A stretch of 64,000 nucleotides of DNA from assembly GCF_041228105.1 (NCBI RefSeq), contig NZ_CP166097.1:1860001-1924000 (forward strand), in the 5' to 3' direction. Both the position numbers and the translations under genes were made by a program. Below, one piece after another: positions 25,926 to 34,601 of this stretch. How positions within the stretch are numbered: position 1 is the first letter of the stretch; every line of letters begins with the position of its first letter. Source of the DNA: Pectobacterium aroidearum. Its GTDB lineage: Bacteria > Pseudomonadota > Gammaproteobacteria > Enterobacterales > Enterobacteriaceae. Below the pieces are notes generated by a model, which saw only the letters and a list, made by a program, of their open reading frames with translations, was not told the DNA's origin and did not search any database.

Positions 25926-26456
25926 CTATTTTTTTTCTTTCTCGATTAAAACATATATATCATTATTATTTGTTGACTTTATACATATGTTTGTACTTTC
26001 GTTTTGTTTTATTATTTCACAATCGATAGGGGCTTGGATAGTTGGTTCTCTAAGCGCAAAATATTCATTTAAAAGTTCTTTCAGGCCAATACATAGTTTT
26101 ATTACTCCAGATAAGCTTATTATTGTAAGGAATAGGTATCCCAATAAACTGGAAAATATATCAGAAAAAGAAAGAGTGGGGTTTTTATGTGATATGCTAA
26201 ATATATAATACCCAAAACTTATTATGGAAAATAACGCTAATAATGACTCGGCTGACTTTTTAAATAACTCATGATATCTCTTTTCTGAGAAGAAGGATAC
26301 AATTATTCCACATACTAAAGGAATTAGAAATAGTATTAACGTAAGGGCCCAGTTATGACTTTCACCATATATGTAAAGAAATAAAAAACATGCAAAAACA
26401 ACGATCAGGGATATCATTTTACTAATAAAAGGTTTGTTTCTCACATTTAACTCCAT
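25926..26456 (-). CDS. Four-span membrane protein paired with SIR2 protein
   Basis: A 176-residue protein with four hydrophobic segments (about residues 12-30, 35-54, 67-88 and 102-122) and a soluble C-terminal tail ending IYVLIEKEKK. It starts 26 bp after the SIR2 stop on the same strand, so the two are almost certainly co-transcribed. I do not recognise the family. Small multi-span partners of nucleotide-sensing defence proteins often act as membrane effectors; that role is inference here. Codon use is as AT-rich as its neighbour. Confidence 0.6.
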   Translation of the reverse strand: MELNVRNKPFISKMISLIVVFACFLFLYIYGESHNWALTLILFLIPLVCGIIVSFFSEKRYHELFKKSAESLLALFSIISFGYYIFSISHKNPTLSFSDIFSSLLGYLFLTIISLSGVIKLCIGLKELLNEYFALREPTIQAPIDCEIIKQNESTNICIKSTNNNDIYVLIEKEKK

Positions 26457-26482
26457 TTTGGTTTTTTGTAATTAGTAATCAA

Positions 26483-27982
26483 TCATAAACTGTAGTTTTT
26501 ATAATCATAAAGGCATAGTAAACGACGATAGGGCGTGCTGTTTTTGTCTTCACAGTTTAAGAGGAAATTCTTAACTTCTTCAGACGATACACGATTTTCA
26601 TAATAACTATGAAAAATACAGTCGTCCTTCTTAGATAATGGAATGTTAAAATCGCTGATTAAATTATTTATAGATATGTGTTCATTTCTACAATTGTTAT
26701 TAGACGTTCGATCAAAGTGGTCACCAAGTTTTTTTATTTGCTGTTCTTTGTATGTACTAATATTTTCTAAGTCAGGACAGATTTCACTGAAAGCAAATAT
26801 AGGAAAAAACTGCGAGCTTTGTATTTTTTGTTTATTTAATAAAATTATTAATTGCTTATTAGCTTCATCAAGGATTTTAAAGTAATCTTGCATCATTTCA
26901 GGTTTGGTTTGGAACTCATACTTAACCCGCTTATGCGAGCCTACAGCTAAAACCATTTGTCCATTTTTTAACTGCTCTAAGTCTTCAGTTATTTTTACCT
27001 CTATATCGCCACCGCTCTTAATCTCATTCCAAACTTTTTGGACTTTTCTAATGTCCATAGCTGACACCGGTAAAATTAAATCCGATAAACTTGAGTATAT
27101 TGAAGAATAATCGTCTGTTTTAATTTTGTTGATTCTTATTGTTGTTGCATTTCCTATATATATGTCATGTTCAGATATAGTGGTGGATTGTGAGTTTTTT
27201 TCATACTCTACTAGTAAAAAATTGTTTCTAATTTTGTTGGCAATATCAGAGTTAGTGGGAACGTAGGAGAAAATGGTTTTTAAAATTTTCTGTATATTGC
27301 TATCGCTAATGCTATACCCAATAAAAATAACAGGGTTATGAATGAATAAGGACAGTAATTGAGCTCTTATCAATTCATACTTGCTATCAAAGAAATTGTA
27401 ATCGCTCTCTGTTATAGTTAACTCCGAGGGCGAAGACACACAACCATGTATTTTATAGACAGAACCATATGGATTGCTAAGTAATATGCTATTGCCTATT
27501 AATGGTTCAAATTCAAAAAATTGTTCAATTAATGTGTCATAATTAGTCGTAATAATTGAACCGATATTTTTTCTCATTTTTATCAATTCAGCTATTTCAT
27601 CATTTTTTTCTTCTTTGATTAATGTAATTGATAATAATTTGGTTATATATATTTTGAATCGACTTAAATTAATACCTTTATCCATTTCGTCATAGAAAAT
27701 ATCATTTATTTCTTTGAACTTACCATTTCTATCTTTAGATAAATTTTCGTTGAATTTTTCTTCTATATCACTTGCGATTTTTTCATATTTATACTCTCCA
27801 TTAATGTAACACTTTGATTTAATATCAAGATAAGCTTCTTTATCCCCAGTGAGTTCGAAACATATGTGGGATAGCAAACCATTCCAGTCAAAAGAATTAG
27901 ACAGGTATCGCAAACTGAACCCCGTCCCTATGAAAAGAACTGGATGATTTCGATAGTTTCCTATAAACTCATTAATCTCCAT
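26483..27982 (-). CDS. SIR2-family protein, putative defence NADase
   Basis: A 499-residue protein with an N-terminal SIR2 domain (about 1-300): VLFIGTGFSLRY (residues 16-26, the GAGxS-type nucleotide loop), SIITTNYDTLIE (143-153, catalytic Asn/Asp), YKIHG (about 176-180, catalytic His) and VIFIGYSISDSNI (about 218-230). Bacterial SIR2 domains in defence islands cleave NAD+ on phage sensing and cause growth arrest. Residues 300-499 match nothing I know and could be the sensor. Together with the four-span protein it looks like a two-gene system. The SIR2 fold is clear; the defence role is inference. Confidence 0.85.
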   Translation of the reverse strand: MEINEFIGNYRNHPVLFIGTGFSLRYLSNSFDWNGLLSHICFELTGDKEAYLDIKSKCYINGEYKYEKIASDIEEKFNENLSKDRNGKFKEINDIFYDEMDKGINLSRFKIYITKLLSITLIKEEKNDEIAELIKMRKNIGSIITTNYDTLIEQFFEFEPLIGNSILLSNPYGSVYKIHGCVSSPSELTITESDYNFFDSKYELIRAQLLSLFIHNPVIFIGYSISDSNIQKILKTIFSYVPTNSDIANKIRNNFLLVEYEKNSQSTTISEHDIYIGNATTIRINKIKTDDYSSIYSSLSDLILPVSAMDIRKVQKVWNEIKSGGDIEVKITEDLEQLKNGQMVLAVGSHKRVKYEFQTKPEMMQDYFKILDEANKQLIILLNKQKIQSSQFFPIFAFSEICPDLENISTYKEQQIKKLGDHFDRTSNNNCRNEHISINNLISDFNIPLSKKDDCIFHSYYENRVSSEEVKNFLLNCEDKNSTPYRRLLCLYDYKNYSL

Positions 27983-28214
27983 ATTTCACCATAAATTGTT
28001 GATTTGATAGTATTTAATTTGGTGGTGTCAATATTCAACTGCATTTTTAATTTACATTATTATTCTTCTTCATGTATGTTGTCCAGCACATCATAAGAAA
28101 TTCATAAATCAGTAAAGTAGTCTAATCGTGCATTTAATTCGACTGTTATCTCTTGGTTTCATTTTTTACACAGTCATTTACTCAAATTTTTTGTTTTTTT
28201 ATTCGGTGAAAATA

Positions 28215-28979
28215 ATGCTAAATATTAATAAATGTCCACTTTGTCGTAAAAATAAAAAGCTTGTTGATAGTCATTTGATATCTAAGTTTATTTATAAAAT
28301 TATTAGAAAATGTCAACCATATGAGAAAATAAACGATTGCTCACCGATGGTTGTTGATAACCGGTTAGGTATTTTACAAAAGTCACAACGTCAAGAAAAA
28401 CAAACTCTACTTTGTTCAACATGTGAAGGGTTATTTTCTGAAAAAGAAACTGTTATTGCTGAAATCATTCGTGAACTCCAAATGACGAACGTCAGGAAAC
28501 AAAAGTTGTTGGCATATAAAAAGGATATTTGTGGTGGATTAGATGAAAAAAATATTCTTTTTTTTACACATGAAATGGTAAGTGTAATTAAATATTTCGC
28601 AATGTTAAATCTATTTAGAAATATAGTGTGTAAGAATGTTCCTCGATTGGTAAGAAAAGAGTTAATTAAAATAAGAAAATATCTTCTCCATGAAGCCGAT
28701 TATTGCCTACCATTAATTGTTTATGTCAACGAAAAAGATTTATTCCCAATTGCAACAACTCCCTTCAAATTAGAATCTGATAATTGCTATCACTATTTTT
28801 TTATGATTCCTGAGTTCTTTTTTCATTTTTTTATTTGTATCCCACCACTTACTTTAGAATTTAATGACATAATTATTATGCCAGCAGATTTTTCTAAAAA
28901 AGAAGATATAGAAATTCACCTTAAGAATGCAATGAAAGATGTGCGCATTGCTAACAATGCTAAGAGATATATAAAATGA
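28215..28979 (+). CDS. HNH-like zinc-finger protein
   Basis: A 254-residue protein (start at 28215, MLNINKCPLC) with Cys7-x2-Cys10, His20 in VDSHLISKF and Cys67-x2-Cys70 in LLCSTCEGLFSEKE. This CxxC-SH-CxxC-E layout belongs to an HNH-like zinc-binding group frequent in defence islands, often lacking clear nuclease residues. The C-terminal part is helical and aromatic (YHYFFMIPEFFFHFFICIPPL) and might touch the membrane. An in-frame ATG at 28128 would add a hydrophobic leader. It is divergent from the SIR2 operon. Confidence 0.55.
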   Translation: MLNINKCPLCRKNKKLVDSHLISKFIYKIIRKCQPYEKINDCSPMVVDNRLGILQKSQRQEKQTLLCSTCEGLFSEKETVIAEIIRELQMTNVRKQKLLAYKKDICGGLDEKNILFFTHEMVSVIKYFAMLNLFRNIVCKNVPRLVRKELIKIRKYLLHEADYCLPLIVYVNEKDLFPIATTPFKLESDNCYHYFFMIPEFFFHFFICIPPLTLEFNDIIIMPADFSKKEDIEIHLKNAMKDVRIANNAKRYIK

Positions 28980-29030
28980 TTAGTGTTATGGGGATTTTTG
29001 TCTAAATAATTCTTAAATTCCTGTTGTCGG

Positions 29031-29321
29031 TCATTTTTTAATACATTTCACTGTATGGTGAAAAGAAATGTCTTCTAAGACTATGTCAGTTTTTAGATAA
29101 AAACATCTTGTGCCATGCAACGATTTACCAACTGTGATCCCTGAGAAATTATTTCCACTTTTTTTTTCCATTCACTGTGGTTTTTTGAATAACTCAATCA
29201 AAAAATCATAATCCCTACCACTAACCTCTTGATTGTCTGTTGTTGTATTTAAAATGCTCTGTGTCTTCTTAATTATTTCCTGTCTTGTAGAAAAATAATT
29301 ATTGCCGATTACATATGACAT
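29031..29321 (-). pseudogene. DUF3223-like gene with an internal stop
   Basis: The minus strand encodes MSYVIGNNYFSTRQEIIKKTQSILN..VSGRDYDFLIELFKKPQ, a TGA, and then in the same frame MEKKSGNNFSGITVGKSLHGTRCFYLKTDIVLEDISFHHTVKCIKK. Together, about 95 codons match the pattern of DUF3223 proteins (fold unknown, often near nucleases). The single stop lies between an A6 and an A9 run. It is either a dead gene or a gene needing readthrough or frame repair; decay is most likely. Confidence 0.6.
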
Positions 29322-29533
29322 ATTTTATTCCGTTTATTAAAAAAGATAAAAAACAGCCTCATGTTCCGATATTTATGTAGTTCCAATTTAAGCACACATG
29401 TTTTGGATGGTTTTTTATTTCATCCCATGGACGTAGGTTTTACTAAAAAGTAATTTACTGAGAGTGTGGCTTGTAGAATTACATCAGTCAATTATTTATA
29501 TGTACTACCTCCTTTGAAAGGAAAACTCTATTT

Positions 29534-30667
29534 TTAATTTTGATATTCTCTTTGATGCTGGATAACTAATTCGAATTCTCTAACTTCTGCAACTACATGA
29601 GTTACATGATGTGACGTATCAATTGATACCCAATTCGTTGTGTTGCCGACAAATTCTTCAATAGCACATTCGTGAATTTTTTTGTCACCCCAGCTAAATT
29701 GACTTCCTTTATAATGCGGAGATGAAACTAAGGTTTTGCTCAAATCTTGCATTTGAGCCCCTTTTTTACCGGTGGCCCTAGAGTAACCTCTTACCACAAA
29801 AAGACTATCATCTATAGTATATCTAATCTTGCCATTAGCATCTGGTGCAATGATGTCATCGCCGATGGAAGGATTTACAATACCATAGTCGCCAAAGACT
29901 AAATTTAGTCCAGGTTGGAATTTTTTAAATGCTTTCCATACTTTAACTTCTTTACGGATTACGATACCTTCTGAATTGTGAGTAGCAACCATACCATTAA
30001 TGTCACTAGTTATTGAACTTCCAGCAATCGATATGAATTTAAAATTATATTTATGCAATGCATCTAGTGCTCTCTGCAATTTTTCATTTAGATCAACAAT
30101 CGATGTTTTTGTTATATCTTCGAAGTCTATCACCACTGAGCAATTTTCAGGCATTGCACCGAGCGAGGCTAAAATATCGTCTATTGTTTCAAAAAATGGT
30201 TCTTCTTCTATCATATCTTCAAAAGCAAATGAGTTGAGTCTAATGATAAAGTCAGTCTGACTTGCTCCTAATTGTTGTAAAGTGGTTGCATACTCATCAT
30301 CTTCCCATCTGTCATAACCGATGACAGGAATGACATTACACCCAGTATTATTTAAGGAACTAATGATGTGACTTAAAATGTGTTCACCAGATTCAAGTGC
30401 AGAATTAGGCGGCCATCTACTTATGTCTACTCCCATCGGGAATTTTTTCATTTCCTCTGATAGTTTTTTAATACTGTTATTTAGGAAGAACTCAACAGGG
30501 TTTCTGATGGTAGAGTATTTTTTTTTCAATCTTTGCTTTTTGGAGAGGTATGGTATTTCAAAAATTGGAAGCATGTCCTCCATGACATGAGGATAAGGGA
30601 GCATAGAGTTGATGGCATCTAGCTCACCTTTCTTAGCTTTTAAAATTGGCATATATTTAGGATACAT
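29534..30667 (-). CDS. Beta family protein
   Basis: A 377-residue protein matching the 'beta protein' family (named after a T4 relative): MYPKYMPILKAKKGELDAI at the start, then LPIFEIPY, VIPVIGYDRWED, CSVVIDFEDI and VFGDYGIVNPSI, a repeating beta-alpha pattern suggesting a TIM-barrel-like fold. Members occur in mobile elements next to ImmA/IrrE-type regulators. It starts 12 bp after the HigA-ImmA stop and ends the three-gene operon. No enzymatic activity is established; a third component of a toxin-antitoxin or defence unit is inferred. Confidence 0.75.
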   Translation of the reverse strand: MYPKYMPILKAKKGELDAINSMLPYPHVMEDMLPIFEIPYLSKKQRLKKKYSTIRNPVEFFLNNSIKKLSEEMKKFPMGVDISRWPPNSALESGEHILSHIISSLNNTGCNVIPVIGYDRWEDDEYATTLQQLGASQTDFIIRLNSFAFEDMIEEEPFFETIDDILASLGAMPENCSVVIDFEDITKTSIVDLNEKLQRALDALHKYNFKFISIAGSSITSDINGMVATHNSEGIVIRKEVKVWKAFKKFQPGLNLVFGDYGIVNPSIGDDIIAPDANGKIRYTIDDSLFVVRGYSRATGKKGAQMQDLSKTLVSSPHYKGSQFSWGDKKIHECAIEEFVGNTTNWVSIDTSHHVTHVVAEVREFELVIQHQREYQN

Positions 30668-30679
30668 ATAGAACCTCGT

Positions 30680-31909
30680 CTACCAAATATGATTAGGGAA
30701 ATGTTTTCTTACTTCACCTTGACCTACTAACTCAGAAAATTGATTGTATTTTTCAGTCTCTCTCCTAATTCTCCCTGCAATTATAGCGGGATGAATTCTT
30801 AACTCTCTTGACAGTTCTTCAATCGTGACAGTATTGGGGTTTAAGTAAGCTGAGCTTCGCTTCCAAATGACACGAGGGATGAGAGTATCTCTCGCTATTC
30901 GATTGGCTTCAGCTTCCATTTTATCCGTGCTGTTTTTGAACGTTTCAAGATCATCAACAAATGTATTATTGGAGTCTGTATGTTTCCATATATGAACTAC
31001 CTCATGCAAAAGTGTAAACCAAAAATTATCCAAGCGATCCTGTCTGAGGGTGAGAGCAATAATTGGTCTACCGTCAATATCTTTCAGAGCTGCTCCATCA
31101 ACAGCCGTGCCTGTTAGACATGGTTCAATTACTACACAAATCCCATTTTTTTCCAGGAATTCTACCGCCAATAAAGGTCCATACTCAGACCAGCTTAAAT
31201 GTGCGATTTCTTTCAAAAAATCTTTGTTTATACAATCTTTTTTAAAGGTAATTTCGAGATTTTTTTCTCTGGCTTTCTGAACGACTCTTGCAATCCATGC
31301 ATGTAATTTATAAACAGTCGTTGGTGAGTAAGCCTCACCATTAAGTGTGCGTTTGAAGGCTGCTGTAGAATAGTTTGCACCCAAACGTTCAATGAAGTTT
31401 TTAACTTTTTCTTCAGTGCTCACCTTCGTCTGAGACGCGATGTTTTCTATCCAACCTTTGGAAAGCATTTCTTTTATAGGGAATTTTGACCAATTTACTT
31501 CTTCAACTGGCGAGCGATCTGCATATCCAGTTTCTGTTTCTAAGCCTAATAATGTTTGGGGAGACATCCCTAAACCTATTGATAAGGCTTTAATCATGGC
31601 AACAGTTAAAGGTCGTTTCCCAGATAAAACCTCTGATACACGGCTTTTCGTTCCAAAATATGGGGTTAAATCTGCTTGACGTAAACCCTGTTCCTCCATT
31701 CTGAATTTGATGGCGTCGATAGGATCAACAGGGGTTACTGGATAATTGGCGTTTTCATAATTCTCAATAACAACTGTGAGTAAATCAAGCCGTTCTGATT
31801 CTTCAGAACCAGCAGGAAGCTCCAATCTGAGTAATCTCTCAACTTCTGAAAGAGACGCATGATATTGTTCTTCAGTTCGAATCACTCGAACTTCAGTAAT
31901 TTTACTCAT
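30680..31909 (-). CDS. HigA-like antitoxin fused to ImmA/IrrE metallopeptidase
   Basis: A 409-residue two-domain protein. Residues 1-130 are HigA-like: an N-terminal helical region, then an XRE domain, MEEQGLRQADLTPYFGTKSRVSEVLSGKRPLTVAMIKALSIGLGM. The C-terminal half is an ImmA/IrrE-type peptidase with LLHEVVHIWKH (zinc HExxH near residue 300) and a downstream EANRIARDTLIP helix. Fusion of repressor and peptidase suggests stress-triggered cleavage that frees the toxin. It overlaps the HigB gene by 4 bases and probably binds the operator at 32223-32247. Confidence 0.88.
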   Translation of the reverse strand: MSKITEVRVIRTEEQYHASLSEVERLLRLELPAGSEESERLDLLTVVIENYENANYPVTPVDPIDAIKFRMEEQGLRQADLTPYFGTKSRVSEVLSGKRPLTVAMIKALSIGLGMSPQTLLGLETETGYADRSPVEEVNWSKFPIKEMLSKGWIENIASQTKVSTEEKVKNFIERLGANYSTAAFKRTLNGEAYSPTTVYKLHAWIARVVQKAREKNLEITFKKDCINKDFLKEIAHLSWSEYGPLLAVEFLEKNGICVVIEPCLTGTAVDGAALKDIDGRPIIALTLRQDRLDNFWFTLLHEVVHIWKHTDSNNTFVDDLETFKNSTDKMEAEANRIARDTLIPRVIWKRSSAYLNPNTVTIEELSRELRIHPAIIAGRIRRETEKYNQFSELVGQGEVRKHFPNHIW

Positions 31910-32169
31910 TTAGATACCACTTGGTTGATCACAGCAATGCTCCTTTCAAACTGGAACGTAACTTTTATGCTCTGCGATTTAATGCCACGGACAAAAAACA
32001 CATAGCATAAATTATCAATCTGTTGTGCTCTGGGAAAAGCATCTAGAACGCACTTAGCATCTTTCCAGTAAGCATTTGTTAGCTCTGTAATCCAAGCGGA
32101 AAGCCAAACATCTGTTTCCGTGCTAGTGCCGCTTAGTACTTGTAGCCTTTGCTTGCCGATTAGTCGCAT
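31906..32169 (-). CDS. higB: HigB-family toxin
   Basis: An 87-residue HigB-type mRNA interferase: MRLIGKQRLQVL at the start, AWITELTNAYWKDAKCVLDAFPRAQQI in the middle and VFFVRGIKSQSIKVTFQFERSIAVINQV at the end, matching the HigB_toxin family (MRVIGREKL...WK...V...F). GGAG lies seven bases before the ATG at 32169. It is the first gene of the operon, the usual toxin-first order of hig loci. HigB toxins cleave ribosome-associated mRNA. Confidence 0.85.
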   Translation of the reverse strand: MRLIGKQRLQVLSGTSTETDVWLSAWITELTNAYWKDAKCVLDAFPRAQQIDNLCYVFFVRGIKSQSIKVTFQFERSIAVINQVVSK

Positions 32170-32222
32170 CGATGTTCTCCATTTGGGAACTAGAATAAGA
32201 GTGGTGATTCTGAATGTCAATA

Positions 32223-32247
32223 CAATGTTCCCATAAGTGGAACATTG
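32223..32247. promoter_or_regulatory. Candidate hig operator
   Basis: CAATGTTCC at 32223-32231 and GGAACATTG at 32239-32247 form a perfect 9-bp inverted repeat with 7-bp spacer, 54 bp upstream of the HigB start. This is the expected autoregulatory site for the HigA domain. Confidence 0.7.
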
Positions 32248-32799
32248 CGAATTCAGCTCTTATCTCTTTATGGATGCTGAAGTTATAGAGTCAATGCAAA
32301 GCTTATTAATTAGAACAAAAATATGATTTAGATCAAAAGGATGGATGAGTGCTACAAAAGCGTGAGTAGAGATAAAGTATTTTATAATCAGCTACTTATG
32401 TTGTTTGACTTTTGAAAGTTACAGGTTGGCGGGGCTGATATTTTTATCATAATCATTATGTTGATATGAAGCGGGAATCGCGATATCAAGTTGAGTTTGG
32501 ATAAAATCGATATTCTGATGCATCTTTCACAAAAATAAGCCTATCATCAGTGATGATTCCATCATCACGGAACGATACTGATGAGATTAATGATGGTATC
32601 TTTGCTGATCTTTATTAAATTATTCTATTAAGATCATTAGGATAGTTGCGATGTTCGGGTCGGTCCTCGCTTAGGATTTTATATAGTTGTTTGTTTTAAG
32701 AGCAATGATTTAACTGAGGGAAGGGATCTGAACAAGAGGATATGCCAGATCCATTTGAAGGAGTTGCAATAACTTCACATCATTGAGTTTGTGTATCAT
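32248..32799. other. Gene-poor region upstream of the hig operon
   Basis: About 550 bp without a supported gene. It includes ATCATCAGTGATGATTCCATCATCAC-like partial repeats near 32545 and AT-rich GATC-containing stretches near 32605-32640. The only clear signal is the promoter side of the hig operon. Confidence 0.4.
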
Positions 32800-32961
32800 T
32801 CATTCTGAATGAAAATCCTGATACAGCCAGTCAAGCCTTTCCCAGAGGATGAACGTCAGAATTTCTTTGACTTGTGGCTGTTTGGTCTCGATCACTGCGT
32901 AGATCAGTGCTCTGCACTGATCGATGATTTCTTCCTGCTCTAAAGGTGTGTTATCGAACAT
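32800..32961 (-). CDS. Small hypothetical acidic protein
   Basis: A 53-residue protein, MFDNTPLEQEEIIDQCRALIYAVIETKQPQ and on, starting at 32961 after CGGAGGTG. The good ribosome site and amphipathic helical sequence support a real gene. No family recognised; it might be a small antitoxin-like or anti-restriction-type protein, which is speculation. Confidence 0.5.
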   Translation of the reverse strand: MFDNTPLEQEEIIDQCRALIYAVIETKQPQVKEILTFILWERLDWLYQDFHSE

Positions 32962-33155
32962 GATGCACCTCCGTATCTTGCCAGAACAGGTTAAAATAGC
33001 GCTTAACTTGTTTAAGGTGCTTATCCAAAAGGGAATTGCTAGACTTGCTGATAGCCATATCGTTAGTTCCATAACGTTGTGGTTAGCCCCTGTCTGGTAG
33101 GCTAATACCTTTCAGGGGCGAAACTGGTGATGAGTATAAGATGCGTTTGTGATAG

Positions 33156-33199
33156 TGTACGTACCTATAAAACTCAGCATAGTTAAAAAGGTACGTACA
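33156..33199. promoter_or_regulatory. Operator-like inverted repeat at the RHH gene
   Basis: TGTACGTACCT (33156-33166) and AGGTACGTACA (33189-33199) form a perfect 11-bp inverted repeat with a 22-bp spacer; the right arm ends at the A of the ATG of the ribbon-helix-helix gene. GTACGTAC is itself palindromic, giving two half-turn-related sites two helical turns apart. It is a strong candidate for autoregulation by two RHH dimers. Confidence 0.75.
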
Positions 33200-33393
33200 T
33201 GTCAACGATAAAACGCGATACGAAGAAATCTTCATCAACAGGGAAATCACCCACTTTTCAGATCCGGATCTCACCTGAACTACGCGAACAGTTAGACGAA
33301 GTAGTAGCGAAAGAAGGGGTTAGTCTCGGAAACTGGTTCAAAGAGCTTGCCCGTCAGGAATTGAGAAAGCAGGGGATTGAGCCGAATGGGTGA
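33199..33393 (+). CDS. Ribbon-helix-helix DNA-binding protein
   Basis: A 64-residue protein: basic N-terminus, then SPTFQIRISPELREQLDEVVAKEGVSLGNWFKELARQEL, the beta strand plus two helices of an Arc/MetJ-type fold (similar to YlcI/YnfO-like proteins). It probably represses its own promoter through the 11-bp inverted repeat overlapping its start codon. It is followed by a short DUF6998-like frame. Confidence 0.85.
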   Translation: MSTIKRDTKKSSSTGKSPTFQIRISPELREQLDEVVAKEGVSLGNWFKELARQELRKQGIEPNG

Positions 33394-33460
33394 ACGGGTT
33401 TTCTCTCCCTTTCCTGGTCTTGGCCAAAAACTAGCAAAACCTATCTCACAGGAAATGTAA

Positions 33461-33592
33461 GTGAACGATGAAGTCGAAGAGCTACTGGTTGCAGCAATAG
33501 ACTTGGCAGCGAAATACAACAAACTTACAGGTAAGCCGCTCGGAATAATCAGTGTCATTGACAATACTACAGCATGTAATGCACTCGATTAA
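33461..33592 (+). pseudogene. DUF6998-like fragment
   Basis: A 43-codon frame from GTG 33461: LLVAAIDLAAKYNKLTGKPLGIISVIDN. This matches the N-terminal segment of DUF6998 proteins (helix followed by TGRPLG), which are normally over 100 residues, so it is probably a truncated gene. It lies 68 bp behind the RHH gene; a short real product cannot be ruled out. Confidence 0.4.
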
Positions 33593-33666
33593 AAATTATT
33601 ATCTGGCGGTTGAGAAAATACCGCCATGATGCAAATCAGAAATCTGTTTTACTCAGAAATAACCTA

Positions 33667-34353
33667 TCAGAGTATGTTCAATGATTGAATGCGGCGCTCA
33701 TATTCCTCGATCCAACAATAAAAAAACTCATCATACAGCGGAGCATCTTCTGGTTTTTTAAGAGAGTTTTCATTGAACTCTTTTTTATAATATTCTGAAA
33801 GATTATATAAGAGTTTTTTTAGAAAGAAATGATTAGGAACTAAAATACGGTTAAAAGCAAAATCAACATTTCCTCTATAAGTAGGACCAATTATGGAGCT
33901 TTCTCCATAAAAATCAATTACACTGCTATTCACTCTGATTTCTCTCTCCCATGTGAAATCAATCCCATGCGGATGGTCATTATCTCTTAGTAACGGCTCA
34001 TGTCTTGCATATCTCCATTTAAGATTATCCGGTAACGAATGAGACTCTTCCTGAGTGCAGTTAATAATTTGCTTTCCACCAAGTGTATATATGTCATTTT
34101 TATAAAACTCCAATCCAAAAGGTTGATATTTAGAACGGTCAGTGTGGATAAAGTTTATTGGGGTTTCCGTAAAACAAATACATGGATGACCATAAGTTAT
34201 ATTTAACGATTGCCCAGATTTTAACTCTCCAGAAGTAAGTATCTTTATTAAGGTCTGAAATGCATCTTCATACCATAACTCTTTGTTTCCTAATGATGTG
34301 TTTGCTCTAATCCAATGGTAGCAATAACCTGAACTATCTTCCCTTTTAGCCAT
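33667..34353 (-). CDS. AbiGi-like/DUF2971-like protein
   Basis: A 228-residue protein with CICFTETPINFI near residue 59, YQPFGLEFYKNDIYTLGGKQIINC (80-104), LPDNLKWRYARHEP (about 112-125) and FTWEREIRV near 140. The FTExP...YG...LP..LKWR...WERExRV order is shared with AbiGi-type abortive-infection proteins and DUF2971-like proteins. I infer a possible phage-defence role, stand-alone here. There is no membrane segment. Confidence 0.5.
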   Translation of the reverse strand: MAKREDSSGYCYHWIRANTSLGNKELWYEDAFQTLIKILTSGELKSGQSLNITYGHPCICFTETPINFIHTDRSKYQPFGLEFYKNDIYTLGGKQIINCTQEESHSLPDNLKWRYARHEPLLRDNDHPHGIDFTWEREIRVNSSVIDFYGESSIIGPTYRGNVDFAFNRILVPNHFFLKKLLYNLSEYYKKEFNENSLKKPEDAPLYDEFFYCWIEEYERRIQSLNIL

Positions 34354-34601
34354 GTCTCATTCTCTCACATAAATTTTTTAGTAAGTACCCTTATCAGTAT
34401 AACAATTGATAAATGTTTGATGTGTTAAATTAAAATAATTATTTTTAATGGCATTTCCCTCTTTAAATAAAGAGGTGATTTTAAAAATCTACTTATCTAA
34501 TTGATATATTTAATATATGTTATTTATAGTAATGTTAAGCCTGCGAATACACCCTCATTTTGGAGTTAAGGATCATGGGATATTTAATTAACCACCATGT
34601 T
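34354..34601. other. AT-rich intergenic stretch
   Basis: No gene is visible. It is a long AT-rich region between the AbiGi-like gene and the small protein at 34602; it may hold the promoter of the former. Confidence 0.4.

Noticed and set aside
32600..32640. GATC/AT-rich stretch that looks origin-like
   Set aside because: No clear DnaA boxes or iterons; composition alone is not evidence.
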